In this document: piece after piece, positions 40,901-51,805 of the stretch | How positions within the stretch are numbered: the stretch's first letter is position 1 | Layout: every line of letters begins with the position of its first letter | Assembly (NCBI GenBank): GCA_903813345.2 | Contig: CAIIXF020000007.1 | Span: 37,718,759-37,782,758, forward strand | Direction: 5' to 3' | Source: Owenia fusiformis | Taxonomy: Eukaryota > Annelida > Polychaeta > Sabellida > Oweniidae | Length of the DNA stretch: 64,000 bases | Program-made: the position numbers and the translations under genes | Notes under the pieces: model-generated | Database searches by the model: none | What the model was told of the DNA's origin: nothing | What the model saw: only the letters and a program-made list of their open reading frames with translations

Positions 40901-43900
40901 AAAAAGTATGTATAAGTGGTGGTAGCTACATGTATCGTTTATATCCCGGGGGACACTGGTCAGTTAGGTTTTTGTACAGGGGCATGCCGCTGAGATTCAA
41001 AATATCTACCCACATCTAGGGATTTTTTCTCTAGAAATGGACCCATATCTAGGTTTTTCTCTCAAAAATAGACCCACTTTGAGGTGTTTTTTTAAACAAG
41101 ACCCACTTCCGGTAATTATTTTTCAAAAAACAATACAAAAAGTAGACCCAGTTTTAGGGATTTTTTCATCCAAATGGGACCCAAATCTAGGTTTTTCTTC
41201 AAAATTGGACCCATATCTATGGATTTTTCGGGTAAAAAGTGACCCACCCTAGCGGCACGTCCCAAATAGCCAATGGAGAGGTTAAGCTAACGATGTTTTT
41301 CACAACGTAACCGTGAACGCAGAGTACAAAAATTAACAAAGGAATGTATCGAGCGCTCATAGTTGTATGCGCGCTAAGTCTACTTCAGATACTCTTTCAG
41401 CTTCAGAGTTTCGGGTTTAGAACGGGAGATTTGAAATTTGACGTTGGGTCAACGGGAACCATTTTACTCGTGTCTATTGAACACTATGCTGTCAATTTTG
41501 ATTTATGTGCACAGTTGAATTCTTGCTGAACACGATGATGTATGTCATGCATGATTTAGCGCCAAAAATCTTACGAAACGAGCTCGTTTATAATATGTAT
41601 TAGAAAACCAGCTATAAAACTGCATCAATGACATACTATAGAATCATTACACGCTATGGTGTAGTCTAAACAAACACTGGATTTGAACGGCTATTTATAT
41701 AAGAAGGTTACATGAATTTGTATATGGTCGAGTGATACGTACAGGTTCAGTTTCGATTATATATGCAAAGCTTAACCTCTCCATTATATGGCAGGAAGTA
41801 CCCCCTCCCTCGGGTTTATATCATGTGACTAGCCTTATAAAAGAGCTAGTTGATCCAAAATGCTCAAACCTAAGTAAAAACCTCAACCTTCAACTTTATG
41901 ACTCATCTACATGAAATGATTCATAGGCAGTAGTAGTTTAACAACTGTAACAAAGAATTTTTATTTAAGGAAAGACCACGTTGATGGCACTTGTCTATTT
42001 TGTGGTGAACGAATTAAACATAATGAACAACCAGCCGCAATTGCATCCCCGGGGGAAGATCCTGTATGTCGATGCAAGCCAATTGACGAGTGTGTAGAAT
42101 GCCTCGATTGTCGAGCCATGCGTAAGAAGAAGTCTCGTTTTGGTGTACCCCATCCTTACACTTGTAAAACACACGGCCTATTCCAACAATACCAGGATAA
42201 CTTGAAAAACTACAAAAATTGGTGTATACTTTGGGTTACTCTGTTTACCATCCCGTTGGTGTTGTTAGCCAATGCTGCTGGGCTCAACTTGGGTTGGGTG
42301 TACCTGTTCACGGGAGTCCTTATAGGAAGTTCCGTCATTCCTATAAGTTTAAGTGTTTTGTGGGACAGAGTTACAGCCCAAGGAATGATTTCAGGTAGGT
42401 TTATTTACAAAATGACTAAACTTAAAGCTACGGTGTATATGCGTTTGTTTTGAGAGTTTTTGCACGCAATAACAATTGGCTATAATTGGGATGTAGCTCG
42501 GTCGAGGTGGGTCTTAATAATGTGAAATAAAAATATCATAAAAATCCCCATCCCGTTTGCATATACAGGAAGTCCAGAAAGTATGGGACGCCCCATCCCG
42601 TCTAGCCAGACATATACCAATGTCAACGTAGTATGTGTCATATCTCATTTTAAAGCTTATCCAAAGTTACATTGATTTGCCAAGTATCATGTTTCAACTC
42701 ACAAGGGAAAACACTATTAATTTGTTGTAAAACTGAAGTTTAATTTTGGCCAAATCCTTAATTGTGAAATGCCTTAATCTTCTTTTAATTTTGGATAAGC
42801 TTCAAAATGATATATGACACATACTATAGAGATATCGGTATGCCTGCGTGGGGGTCCCATACTTTCGGGACACCCTATAGTTTAAACCCGTTTACAAAAA
42901 TGCAAGAATTGAATCGACCAACAACGTTTCACCCGGACGTTTCACCCTCATCCGGACTCCTGAACTGACTGTTACAAAAACTCAACGCGCTATGTTCTGA
43001 CTGGCTGAAATCTATTCGTAAGAATATAGAGTAAAAATGAACGAGTGATCTCCGTTTTTGGCTGCATTTGACAAACATTTAAAATGCACATTTCTCTGGT
43101 ATTCACAAAGAGTGTGATATTAAAAGCAACGATTTTGAGTGTTTAGAATATCTTTTCATAGATGCCGCGACAATTGCATTTATGTCGATATAGTTTAAAG
43201 TGTAAATGTGTATATGGAACGTAAAATTTTTTGATCGATTATAGATGTCACATTCATTCATTTGTCCAATAAAAATCATTATCGTGTAATATCGTCTGAA
43301 TATTTAGAATCCTGTGAATTTCCATCTTTGCGCGTTTGCCATTTACTTAACTACAGAGTGTCTCAAAAAAATGTTACACTTACAAAAAGTTCAATATCTT
43401 TCATAATTTTGACTTTTCCCTATAATGTACTTTGGATACCGAAAGACAAATCTTTCCCCAATAATTAGACACCATCAGATTCAAAATCTGTCCTTGATTG
43501 GCTCCACATGACAGCTGTTAGTGTCTCCATAGTAAAATCTGACTTGCGCCATTTTCTGAGTGATTGGATAGACCAAATGACAAAAGAGGAACAGTTTCTT
43601 GAACATTTAACTTTCTTCTGAGCAGAAGCTTGACCTTTAACTGAGTCATTCTGTAATTTTCCTATGTGTCTTACATATGGTCATTGGGTCTATCCACGTA
43701 AACATGTGGTCCCCTCAACATGTTGAATGTGAAAGCAAATCTTAGGATCTGAGGTACCCTTGCCTATACGCACATGCAATTTAATATCACACTGATTCCA
43801 TCAATTATTTTTGTAGAAGTTCATTTAGATTAGTTTGAGATGCTGTAAAGCACTTTCAGAGGCCCTTTAAAAAATCAAGGGTGTAAAGTTGGATGGCCCT

Positions 43901-46900
43901 GGGGGCCAATCAATTGGGTAATTCAATGCTACTTTCTGATTTCCAAAGAGGTCTAGCAAATGATCTGCCACAGGCCTTTGCACCATCCTGTTGCCATCAT
44001 ACGTAACAAAATTGAACTTTTGACAATGAAATGTTGTATTTCTATCCTGGAAAGAAACAACTGGATCATTGATCATATCAAGATATCACTGTCCACAGCA
44101 TTCACACCAAAAAAGAATTGATCACCACATGTCCAACCACTGAGAAGTTGGCGCAAATCAGATTTCACATGTGTCTATAAAATCCGTCCTGTGCAGCCAA
44201 TCATGGACGGATTTTGAATCTGATGGTGTGGATTTATTCGAGAAAGACTGGTCTTTTAGTATCTATGTATATTTTAGGGGAAAAGTCAAAATCATGAAAG
44301 ATATTGAACTTTTTGTAAGTGTAACATTTTTTTGAGACGCTGTATAGAGGGCCGGTTGAAAACAAGATGAAGAATTTGACCACTCGGCCCATTCTTCTGG
44401 GAAAATAAGTAGTACGTCGGAACTACATTGCTAAATGATAAGTGTCATTGGTCAGATTTTAATTGATATAACGAAATAAAATATACGTTTGTTAAATCAA
44501 GAAGCAAAAGTCTTTTCTGGGTCACTGCGAATGGCATGATTTCCTGGAGTCTCTTCAGTTACAAAGCAACCATACTGGGACCGATTCGTGTCGTTCCACT
44601 ACTGCCATTGGTGGGGGCCCGCTACCATACTGTATGACTCCCGGAGTCTACTTAAGCACGTCAATGGAGGAACCAACCACAGTCTGACAATCTGTCCCCG
44701 GCAAGAGCAGACAGAGAACCGGTAAACGGTTGGACCTTCGGACCGGGTGTCCTGTAGTGCAATGATCAAAAACTCCGTACCTGGGGCTCGAACGCGGGAC
44801 CTCCGTATCCCACTACGTTCGACCACAAAAATAGTCTGCCTACGCCACGAGGCTATTCTGCTTAGGTGTCAGAACTGCTAAAAAATAATGTAGTTGTTAC
44901 GATTATTTGCTTGAATAACGCAATGTTACGTATCTTAATTGATTAATCCTATTTTAAAGTCATCTAGTTGGAAATAAATGTACATGTCCGATCAATGAAA
45001 CGTAATTGATGAACTAAAAAATATTAAAACTCATTCAAATGTTTCGAGAAGTATAACAAGGCAATCCTGTACAGATAGTACATGTGCAATAAAATGTTTA
45101 GCATAATATTTAAGATTCAATATGAATATTAGGAGAGGGAAACATTACAATATATGAAAAATATTTCAAACGTTGTTGCATTGCTTACCCCTCTATCACA
45201 CCAAACTAGTTCTTACCCGTTCTTGCCAGTCCTACGAAAAAGTCGTAAAACGGGCTCAATCTGGCTGTGGTCGGGAAATATGTCTAAAATAATTAGCTAC
45301 TTCGTTCATAAACAGTCTTCAATACGTCCATCTCATTCGCAGTTCGTTCAGGTCGCACCAGGTCGGTGTGCAACGTCGTATAACGCGTTCCTTAGTCTAG
45401 AAGGTCATGATGACCTGATTACAGAACGGTATGGTCGCCATCGAATTTTGAATCGATTCAAAATTCTAAAATCACCTTCCCTTCTGAGAACGTTCATGAA
45501 GTTCGTAAATAGACCTTAGAAAGTTGCAGCTACGTTAATTCCGTTCGCACACAGTTTATAACCAGTTTTGAAGAACGCAGTGGCAACTTATTTGGTGTGA
45601 TAGCTATATTTTTGCTAACTCGTTCTTAAGCAGTATTAAATACGTTCTTAATCAGTTTAAACCCGTTTGCAATTAGTTCTACCTCGTTCTCAGTTCGTCC
45701 TCAGACAGTTCAACTCGTTGTTAAAACGTCCCTAGTAGGAATGAAGTACGACGGTTCCGTTCGTAGTACGTCCAGCTCGTCGTTAGTACGTTGTCACTCG
45801 TTCTAATTGTAGAACGTATGGACCACGAGAACATTTTGAGCATGTTCTAAGTTCAAGGGGACCTACCAGTTCGAGTACGTTCAATGAAGTTTGTAAATAG
45901 ACCCCAAACGGTTCTAGCTATGTCCAGTTCGTTCGTACACAGTTGAAGCCCGTTTTCGAGAACGTAGTGAAAACTAGTTCGGTGTGATAGAAGGGTTATA
46001 TAAATATCAACTGCAAAGAAATGAAAAGGGCCGTCGGCTACAGTGAGCATATATGAGTGAAAACAGCTATTAATTATTTGTCCAGATCGATCAATACCAC
46101 GGAAAGTGAGTAGGTTTACGTGTATACATCGAGGAAAATAAGCTATTTCGGCGCATTGAAATAATCGGATTAAGTTCACGAATCGGAGTTAATTACGCGC
46201 GACTAGTACAATTTTGTTACAGTTTCAGAAGAACACAAACTACAGAAAACTGATGGCTACTTTATGTCCACTCGTTTTGCGTTGAATTGTAATAAGTAAT
46301 GTATTTTCATGTCCAGGAGTCTTCATGAATCCTGATAAACGTTATTATTAGGTTCATGCGACTCACTCCTCACAAACCCTACCTTTCTAGTTTGACACAC
46401 TTTAAGAATAGGCTTAGAGTAAAACTTATTGATTCAAACATATACCTAATCCGAACATCTTTCAATGTGATCATTTTTCATGGTCCAAAATTCTCCCATT
46501 GAGTTTATTTTGGGATCGACAGTAAATACTTTCCAGGCCCGTAGCCAGGATTTGCCAAGGGGGGGGGGGTTCGCTTTTTGAAAAATTCCAGGGGGGTCAC
46601 TTGTGACAATTTTGGTTCTAAAATGGCCAAAATTACTAAAAGAACGTTCTCAGAATGGTGAAAACTGCATGATTTTGAAATATTTTTGGCTGTAAGAACA
46701 GATTACAATAAACAAACTATCACACGAGTACCTCTGTATCATTTCATTCAAGCATTGTTCGAGTGACCCTCATTGGCCAACTTGAAATCTTGCAGTTTTA
46801 TATCTTATGGAGCTTATTTCAAGTGATTTGTGCCAAAATCGTCAAAGGGTTTAGTGCACTCTCCATTGTGATTTCCCCATGAACAAAATGAATCATTTTT

Positions 46901-49005
46901 AGGTGTAACATAAAGAATATAATGTCACATAATACTTTGGAAAATGTTTAAGCATTTGGTCACACATGGGCTGAGGTTGAGGTAATTTACACCCCAGTCA
47001 CATTTCCTACGGCGACCTTGAGGTCTATCATTTCTGCGACCAGTAACATTTCTACGCTCGCCCTGGAATTTCTGCGCTCTCATACTTTTGCAGTCACATT
47101 TCCCACGGCAGCCGCACGGTGAATTTTAAATTTCTGTTGATAAATAATACTTTTTTTCATTTTATTTACATCAGGACAATTTATAAATGTTATTCATAGT
47201 GCTAGGATGTAATATCAAATGAAAAGTGATCGTGGAACATTGACAAATATTATGATTCAATCTTGTTGAGCCAGTTGATTTCTACGGGGACCTCAGAAAT
47301 GAACAAATATTATAACTCCGAGTTATAATTTCTACGGCGACCCTGCGGCCTGTAAAAAAGTGGATACGCCGCACGGAGGCCGCAAGGGGCGAGCGTAGTT
47401 TTCCTACGCTCGCCGCAGAAATACACTGATTTAATTGATCTGCGGTCGACGCACGGCCTCCGTACGACAAATGTGATTGGGATATCAATTTAGCAAGGGT
47501 GTATTGACTTGACATTGGATGTGCTCCATTGACTTAACATGTGGATACCATCGGATTCCAATGGAGGCCATTGGTTTCTATTGATTTTTACAAAAATACC
47601 TTAAATACACTATGATCTAAATCGATTGCAAATTAAATAATTTCACAATATGACACAAATGGTATATCACATCATATGTGCAAATATGAAAATACTTCCT
47701 GGTTTAAAATCTATGCCTCTTCACTTCATGATTGAATTGTGACTCTAATAAGTGGTCCATTCACCAATACAGTGCTGAATATAGGCCAACAAGATACTAG
47801 TCTACATATACACTGGTGATCCACTCGATTACGCTGGTTACCAAAACGGTTCGTTTTGGTAACAAAATGTCGGAACATCGAAGGTACGATTTTTCTTTTT
47901 TTTCTTATTTCACAAGTTGTAGGCAGAATTCCCACGACATTTTTAGCACAAACGTGTATCAGTATCATTACTATGTTTAAGAAAAACAGTTAAGATTTGC
48001 ACTTTTAGTTTTAACCCAAACCGTTTATGTAACTTAAGTGAGGAATTAAATCGACGATTCTGTTATTTTTTCGCAAACATGTACATTTTCTAAAGCATAT
48101 GATGCTGATACACATTTTGTGAGAAAAAACGTCGTTGGGATTCTGCCTACAACGCGTGAAATAAGGAAAAAAGAAAAATCATACCTTCGACGTTCCGACA
48201 TTTTGTTACCAAAACGAACCGTTTCGGTAACCAGCGTAATCGAGCGGATCACCAGTGATATAAATGTAATAATAAAATAATGAAAAATCAGATGAATATT
48301 TTTTCATGAGGAGATCATAATGGAGAACGCGCTACTACCTTTGAACGTCATGTTAAAAATGTTAAAATCAGCGTCATGTTAAATATGTTAAAATCAGCTT
48401 CTTTTTCAGGGGCAGTCCTCGGCTGTATCGCTGGGATTGTTTCATGGCTAGCAACGGCTTCGACTTATCCCGGCGGTCTCTATGACTTCCTCAAAAACAC
48501 CTACCAAGACGTTGCTATGTTAGTTGGAAACTGCGTTGCCATTGGTGTCGGTGGCATTGTCTGTGTATTCGTGTCATTATGCACCATAGATAGGAAGAAG
48601 CATAAGAAACATAACGAATGGGAAAAGACAAGAAATATCGAAAATCCACTTCATCCATGGGCGAAGAAATATGAGACTGATTTTGGAAATAGAAACAGCA
48701 ACAAGCGACCTACACAGTTAGACATGGAGAGAATTTTCAAGAAGGCTCGCCTTACAGCTATCATTTTCGGAATAATCATGAGTGTCGGACTTATCATAAT
48801 ATGGCCAGCAGTAATGACGGGTTTGAAAGTTCTTAAGGAAGACCAATTTTACCACTGGACAGTGTTTTCCCAAATATGGGCGTTTATCGCCGCGGCCTTT
48901 ATTATCAGTGTACCTCTTATTCAGGAGATATATGGCATATATAAGCAAACTAAGAAAAATAGAATGTACGCAAAAATGGTAGAATCTCAAAGAAGTCTTG
49001 CCTGA
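30526..49005 (+). CDS. DUR3-type urea/sodium solute symporter (7 coding exons, 760 aa)
   Basis: Multi-pass transporter of the sodium:solute symporter (SSS) family, closest by motif to DUR3 urea-proton/sodium symporters of the plasma membrane. Exons: 30526-30614, 35569-35818, 36147-36263, 37190-37829, 38991-39156, 41970-42394, 48410-49005; 761 codons with stop, all phases agree. Exon 1 is a signal peptide. Exon 2 has TM1 and the family block VSQWTWSATLLQSSTVASK. Exon 3 carries YGISGPFWYGAGATIQI and exon 4 several helices with FGTVFCDQSYWQ. Exon 5 holds MSTGSAEVIAVASVIVYDIY, matching the conserved helix that contributes to the sodium site in SSS proteins. Exon 6 adds a Cys-rich loop (CLFCGER, CRCKPIDECVECLDC) not usual in fungal or plant DUR3. 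Exon 7 ends with two helices and a basic tail. Substrate is inferred from family only. An alternative first exon lies at 23449. Confidence 0.88.
30615..31904. other. Intron 1 upstream of the LINE
   Basis: Contains homopolymer runs (C14 near 31370) and the 91-codon + frame 30821-31096, which has no recognised domain. No repeat border resolved. Confidence 0.45.
31905..35108 (-). mobile_element. 5'-truncated L1/Tx1-like LINE with target-site duplication
   Basis: Minus-strand retrotransposon inserted antisense in intron 1 of the transporter. The 3' end is a 27-base A tail (T run 31905-31931 on +). The direct repeat TGAATTGTA(TTT) borders both ends (31896-31904 and 35109-35120), so the 5' end lies at about 35108. 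ORF1 and the endonuclease domain are missing: the copy begins just before the reverse-transcriptase region. Long target duplication, poly-A tail and 5' truncation together indicate target-primed reverse transcription. Confidence 0.93.
32156..35079 (-). pseudogene. LINE reverse transcriptase, split by one frameshift
   Basis: Two overlapping frames (35079-33901 and 33979-32156) are one ORF2 broken by a frameshift near 33980-34000, after ALQIMGIN and before MFFPTRGVRQG. The first frame carries the fingers (LKNWRPITLLNTDYKI, DQTSYIEGRYIGENIR) and palm motif A (LLQIDFEKAFDSVNW). The second has motif B (RQGCPLSAYLF), the catalytic FADD (MFADDTTLFLKS), thumb, and a C-terminal zinc-knuckle (CDKCNLGQIDDTLHFYIEC). 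Motif wording is that of the L1/Tx1 group. Only one lesion in ~970 codons suggests a fairly young insertion. Not functional as it stands: frameshifted and lacking endonuclease. Confidence 0.92.
35121..35568. other. End of intron 1 with a small inverted repeat
   Basis: Near 35218-35345 the phrase aattacactgggggtgaactt is followed by a partial inverted match (aagttcatccccagtgcgtta), making a hairpin of about 120 bp. Otherwise plain intron up to the acceptor at 35568. Confidence 0.45.
36580..37003. mobile_element. Hairpin MITE with poly-purine loop, intron 3 of the transporter
   Basis: Inverted arms: gacgttattatcacaatac (left) and gtattgtgataataacgtc (right), continuing inward through ctcactttttaaag, aataaattaatattggatgg and a G/C-rich ggatggagggggg segment. 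I could not find a convincing target duplication, so the exact borders are uncertain. Confidence 0.7.
38164..38293. mobile_element. Short MITE, second copy of the GGGAGTTTAAGCTTGC family
   Basis: ~130 bp with ends ggagttaagcttgca and tgcaagcttaaactccc; the interior closely matches 4670-4791 (ttttttcacaaccta, gattggtca, cgtataggttggcg). In intron 4 of the transporter. Confidence 0.8.
38336..38936. mobile_element. mariner-type MITE in transporter intron 4
   Basis: Left end TACAGGGTCTCAAGTCCCC, right end GGGACTTATTTGACACCCTGTA, with further inverted matches inward (gtgatatatcattggaaag versus ctttccaatggtatatcac). TA at both borders. Ends about 55 bp before exon 5. No transposase frame. Confidence 0.75.
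39119..40640 (+). repeat. 38-bp minisatellite made of copies of exon 5's end plus its splice donor
   Basis: The last 38 bp of coding exon 5 (39119-39156: GTATACGACATATACC...CATTCAG) are themselves the first unit of an array that continues across the splice site. About 25 units (38-44 bp) run to ~40640, broken by a ~540-bp insertion. Most unit borders read YAG|GTATAC or close variants, i.e. copies of the authentic donor at 39156/39157. Units still encode VYDKYQTYIT-like peptides that mirror the exon's VYDIYQTYV. A higher-order pattern (variants with aagccacacag and gtatggggtatac) recurs around 39870, 40110 and 40455. The first intronic unit has an in-frame TGA (39182-39184), so use of any later donor would truncate the protein. 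Confidence 0.92.
39259..39800 (-). mobile_element. Insertion splitting the minisatellite, probably a 5'-truncated retroelement tail
   Basis: About 540 bp without the 38-bp period. On the minus strand it ends gtgaataaagtttatcaataaaaaaata, an A-rich tail with AATAAA. Upstream is a short open stretch (EKPDCEQFVQ...MKPCGHVAF) reminiscent of a decayed coding 3' end. Identity unknown. Confidence 0.4.
40945..41270. repeat. Degenerate ~35-40 bp tandem repeat with inverted flanks
   Basis: About seven units of the type gacccatatctagg.ttttt lie between gcatgccgct (40983) and agcggcacgt (41251), which are inverted relative to each other. I recall similar repeats from other marine animals, but cannot confirm this here. 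Intron 5 of the transporter. Confidence 0.6.
41275..41782. mobile_element. 508-bp MITE, complete copy
   Basis: Inverted ends ggagaggttaagct and agcttaacctctcc. A second copy at 62447-62935 matches at very high identity over ~490 bp but lacks the right terminus. The phrase tttttcacaacgtaaccgtgaacg links it to the short MITEs at 4670 and 38164. No coding capacity. Ends ~190 bp before exon 6 of the transporter. Confidence 0.88.
42564..42879. mobile_element. mariner-type MITE in transporter intron 6
   Basis: Ends TACAGGAAGTCCAGAAAGTA and TACTTTCGGGACACCCTATA, with further inward symmetry (atgtgtcatatctcattttaaagctta versus its complement near 42800). Confidence 0.7.
43352..44344 (-). mobile_element. 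mariner-like transposon with decayed transposase
   Basis: ~990 bp with long inverted ends starting TACAGAGTGTCTCAAAAAAA and ending TTTTTTTGAGACGCTGTA, plus matching inner blocks (ttgaactttttgtaagtgtaac, aatctgatggtgt). The minus strand encodes a transposase fragment (see 43867-44076). Confidence 0.82.
43867..44076 (-). pseudogene. Relic of a mariner/Tc1-type DDE transposase
   Basis: 69 codons include YDGNRMVQRPVADHLLDLFG and IDWPPGPSNFTPL. These line up with the family blocks DGAPxHxxxxVxxxLxxxFG and IxWPPRSPDLTPLDFFLWG around the second catalytic Asp. The Asp of SPDLTPLD is replaced (GPSNFTPLI) and the flanks are not open, so it is dead. Confidence 0.75.
44600..44854 (-). mobile_element. 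tRNA-derived SINE
   Basis: Reading the minus strand from 44854: an A-box-like tggcgtaggcag followed by a B box gcgttcgagcccc (complement of 44784-44797), then an unrelated body to about 44600. The acceptor stem does not close, so it is not a functional tRNA. A different family from the SINEs at 9355 and 57172. Confidence 0.7.
45188..45995. mobile_element. Non-autonomous DNA transposon with TTA target duplication (Harbinger-like)
   Basis: Ends CCCCTCTATCACACCAAAC and GTTCGGTGTGATAGAAGGG, flanked on both sides by TTA (45185-45187 and 45996-45998). The interior is a degenerate series of cgttc/gttcgta-rich blocks, with an extra inverted terminus-like ttggtgtgatag at 45590. A 3-bp TWA-type duplication suggests the PIF/Harbinger group. 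The 121-codon frame 45154-45519 is a by-product. Confidence 0.7.
45999..46984. other. Intron 6 sequence, few features
   Basis: Contains a G10 run near 46561 following gcccgtagccagga. The reverse of a similar phrase (cctggctacgg) occurs at 54631, so both may be ends of one repeat family. No gene seen. Confidence 0.4.
46990..47490. mobile_element. TIR element with CCCARTCACATTT ends
   Basis: Left end cccagtcacatttcctacggcgacc; right end ggcctccgtacgacaaatgtgattggg, inverted to the left. Inner blocks are repeated (tttctacgctcgcc and cctacgctcgccgcag; tttctacggcgaccctg). No coding frame. Target duplication not resolved. Confidence 0.6.
47811..48257. mobile_element. CAC-ended hairpin element 3 (447 bp, 5-bp TSD)
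   Basis: Arms of ~160 bp: CACTGGTGATCCACTCGATT at the left and AATCGAGCGGATCACCAGTG at the right, with inner matches (ggttaccaaaac, aaaatgtcgga, gtaggcagaat). ATATA flanks both sides exactly (47806-47810 and 48258-48262). In intron 6 of the transporter, 150 bp before the last exon. Confidence 0.87.
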
Positions 49006-49329
49006 AACTTTGCATGCCTAATATTCATCACATTTTGTTATTTCACTCGCAATATGCTCGGATATATATCTGTTATCCGAGATCATCTTTATTTATAGTA
49101 TAATCAACGGAGGCGATAACATCAATTTTAAAAACACAAATTATATGCTGTATACAGTGTGTCTAAAAAACGCGATAAACTAAAACATTGAAAAATCCCA
49201 AATCCAATGATACCTATATCAATTTCATGAATTTAATCATTAAGCCATATGTCTCTTCTTTCCAATGATATGTCATTTATTCATATGTGACCATGGAACA
49301 CCGCATAATCACTCTTTGTGGTCAATGGT

Positions 49330-50314
49330 TCAAAAATCTGCTCTGTACCAAGTTTTAGACATTGTACACAACGACAGAGAATAACCAATGAGGCTGCCCC
49401 TCTCTGCCAGAATCCACAAATGATTCAAAAAACTTTGCGTGACATGAAGAGATGAGCCAATATCTAATTGCAGAGAAATGATGGGCATGAAATGTAGTTT
49501 GCATGTGATACGACGTCAGATACTGTACATCACGGCGTAACATTGTAATTGTCCATTTTACCGACAAAATTGCGAAGATTTACGCGATAAATACGCCCAA
49601 TGCTCCTCAAAGTTATTGCAAAAGTTTTAATATTCGTGGAATCTTCTTTAAAATTTCAAGTTTTGTTCAGATTAATGTGCGCTTCAATACAATGCTATGT
49701 TCAAAAAGGTTGTATCACGATATACAGAATTAGGATCACCAGGAAGTAGACATTTCAAACACTACCTGTTTTCTTTTTTGTCGCACTTTTCGGCCCCGCG
49801 CTATCGTTGTCGCACCGTCATTCTAGACTCTTTCACAGAGTCCCTTGTCACATTCAACTGATATACACAGGCGGGAAAATATTAATGATTGTTAAATGTA
49901 TTATTTGTTATTTTAACTCGAATATTTAGTTTTATTTAGTTAAAGCAATGAATAATAAAGGAGAACATGCAATACGCTAACGGCGTTACGTCTTATTTTG
50001 TAAAGGCTTCACCTGGGCTTGCGATGATAAAGTGATGTCTATCTCAATGTATACTCTATATTTTATGAGTACTAGTATCTACAACTATTTTTGATGTTAT
50101 GAGTATTGTCTATCAATTTCAAAAATCTGCTCTGTACCAAGTTTTAGACATTGTACACAACGACAGAGAATAACCAATGAGGCTGCCCCTCTCTGCCAGA
50201 ATCCACAAATGATTCAAAAAGCTCTGCGTGACATGAAGAGATGAGCCAGTATCTAATTGCAGAGAAATGATGGGCATGAAATGTAGTTTGCATGTGATAC
50301 GACGTCAGATACTT
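49330..50314. repeat. Composite repeat A-B-A
   Basis: A ~195-bp block A (49330-49524, starting caaaaatctgctctgtacca and ending cgacgtcagatact) is followed by a ~590-bp block B (49525-50117) and then a second A (50119-50314). B and A recur in the same order at 52883-53672. The arrangement suggests a transposon with direct terminal repeats, or a tandem-arrayed repeat. The minus frames within A (61-79 codons) are conserved only because the copies are young. Confidence 0.85.
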
Positions 50315-50646
50315 TATCACATGATTAGGAGTGTCTAAGCATTTTGATTGGTCAATTGTGATGATGTACATGTATATTACGTATCACACGACACGTGACT
50401 AATTTTCATGTGATACGACGGGCTGTTTCACTACGGAGTCAATAGCAGCGATGTGACGTCACTGATTATATCACTTCCAGCTAAGGAAAACAATATGACG
50501 TCATACTGATTCACAAACAAGTACGAATACAACGGTATGACGTCATATTGTTTCAAAGCGAAATCAAAAATTATAATAGTTACCAGGAGTACAGGGTACT
50601 GAACACAATCATAACTGAACTGACCAAATCAAAATGCTTCAAAATT

Positions 50647-51534
50647 CACCCTTGGTATACGCAGCTAACGAAAATTGACCGATACGGGTCAAAAGCTGGA
50701 CCGGTACGGGTTAACGGTTTTATTTGAATTTAAAACAGCCATAACTTGCTCAATATTGACTTCCTCGTGTCTAATTTGAAATATATGATGCCTCCCGATG
50801 CTTTTAAGTAACCCAATTTTTTACAGATTTTTAAACGGACCAAAACTCTCTGAATGCGCATTTATGCTCTTTTCTCTCGAGAACGACTGTCTCATTTTCA
50901 CGATAAATTTTATTTAGTACTTCTAACATATACGATCTATTTTTCCCCATCAAGGTATGATGTAAATGACATGCTATTTACATCTTGTGAGTTTAAATGA
51001 CGCGCGTTTGATTTTATAAAAAATGCCAAACTTTGTGACAAAGAATTTCTATAGCTATTGCCCCGAACCGGTCCGTCTTCTCGCTGCAAGTTATTGCCCC
51101 GAACCGGTCCGTCTTCTCGCTGCAAGCAGGAGGAAATTCTTTGTCACAAAGTTTGGCATTTTTTATAAAATCAAAATGCGTCATGGAAACTCACAAGGTG
51201 TAAATAGCATGTCATTTACATCATACCTTGATGGGGAAAAATAGATCGTATATGTTAGAAGTACTAAATGAAAGTTATCGTGAAAATGAGACAGTCGTTC
51301 TCGAGAGATAAGAGCATAAATGCGCATTTAGAGAGTTTTGGTCCGTTTAAAAATCTGTAAAAAATTGGGGTACTTAAAAGCATCGGGAGGCATCATATAT
51401 TTCAAATTAGACACGAGGAAGTTAATATTGAGCAAGTTATGGCTGTTTTAAATTCAAATAAAACCGTTAACCCGTACCGGTCCAGCTTTTGACCCGTACC
51501 GGTCAATTTTCGTTAGCTGCGTATACCAAGGGTG
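50647..51534. mobile_element. CAC-ended hairpin element 4 (888 bp, 5-bp TSD)
   Basis: Near-perfect arms of ~400 bp: CACCCTTGGTATACGCAGCT at the left, AGCTGCGTATACCAAGGGTG at the right. AAATT flanks both sides (50642-50646 and 51535-51539). The loop has two tandem 36-bp units starting attgccccgaaccggtcc (51057-51128). The arms differ at few positions, so it is the youngest-looking of the four hairpins. It separates the two copies of the A/B composite repeat. Confidence 0.9.
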
Positions 51535-51566
51535 AAATTCCTAGACATGTGATAAAATTGTTATCA

Positions 51567-51705
51567 CACGTCTCAGCTTATGTGATACAGGAAATATTCC
51601 ACTCGGGTAATAATGTATCACCACTCAAGCTTCGCTTTCGTGGATGATACAGTGTTACATTTCGTGGAATATTTCCTGTATCACATGCTGAAACGTGTGA
51701 TAACT
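51567..51705. repeat. Short imperfect palindrome
   Basis: tgtgatacaggaaatattccac (51580) is inverted at gtggaatatttcctgtatcaca (~51663-51685). Related catgtgata phrases occur around 50280-50410. Probably a fragment of another hairpin element. Confidence 0.7.
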
Positions 51706-51805
51706 GATATTATCCCACCCCAAGTGCTTTATATGATTGTATAATAGCATTGTATAACTGCAATATAAAACCAATACTCATCGTATACAACTCTTGAGAA
51801 CGATA

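Noticed and set aside
45154-45519. 121-codon open frame on the + strand
   Set aside because: It lies across the border of a TIR element and consists of degenerate cgttc-type blocks; no domain, no homologous copy.
46990-47490. Fifth CAC-type hairpin (inner end cacattt)
   Set aside because: The inverted match extends outward past CAC to CCCART, and no 5-bp direct duplication borders either position.
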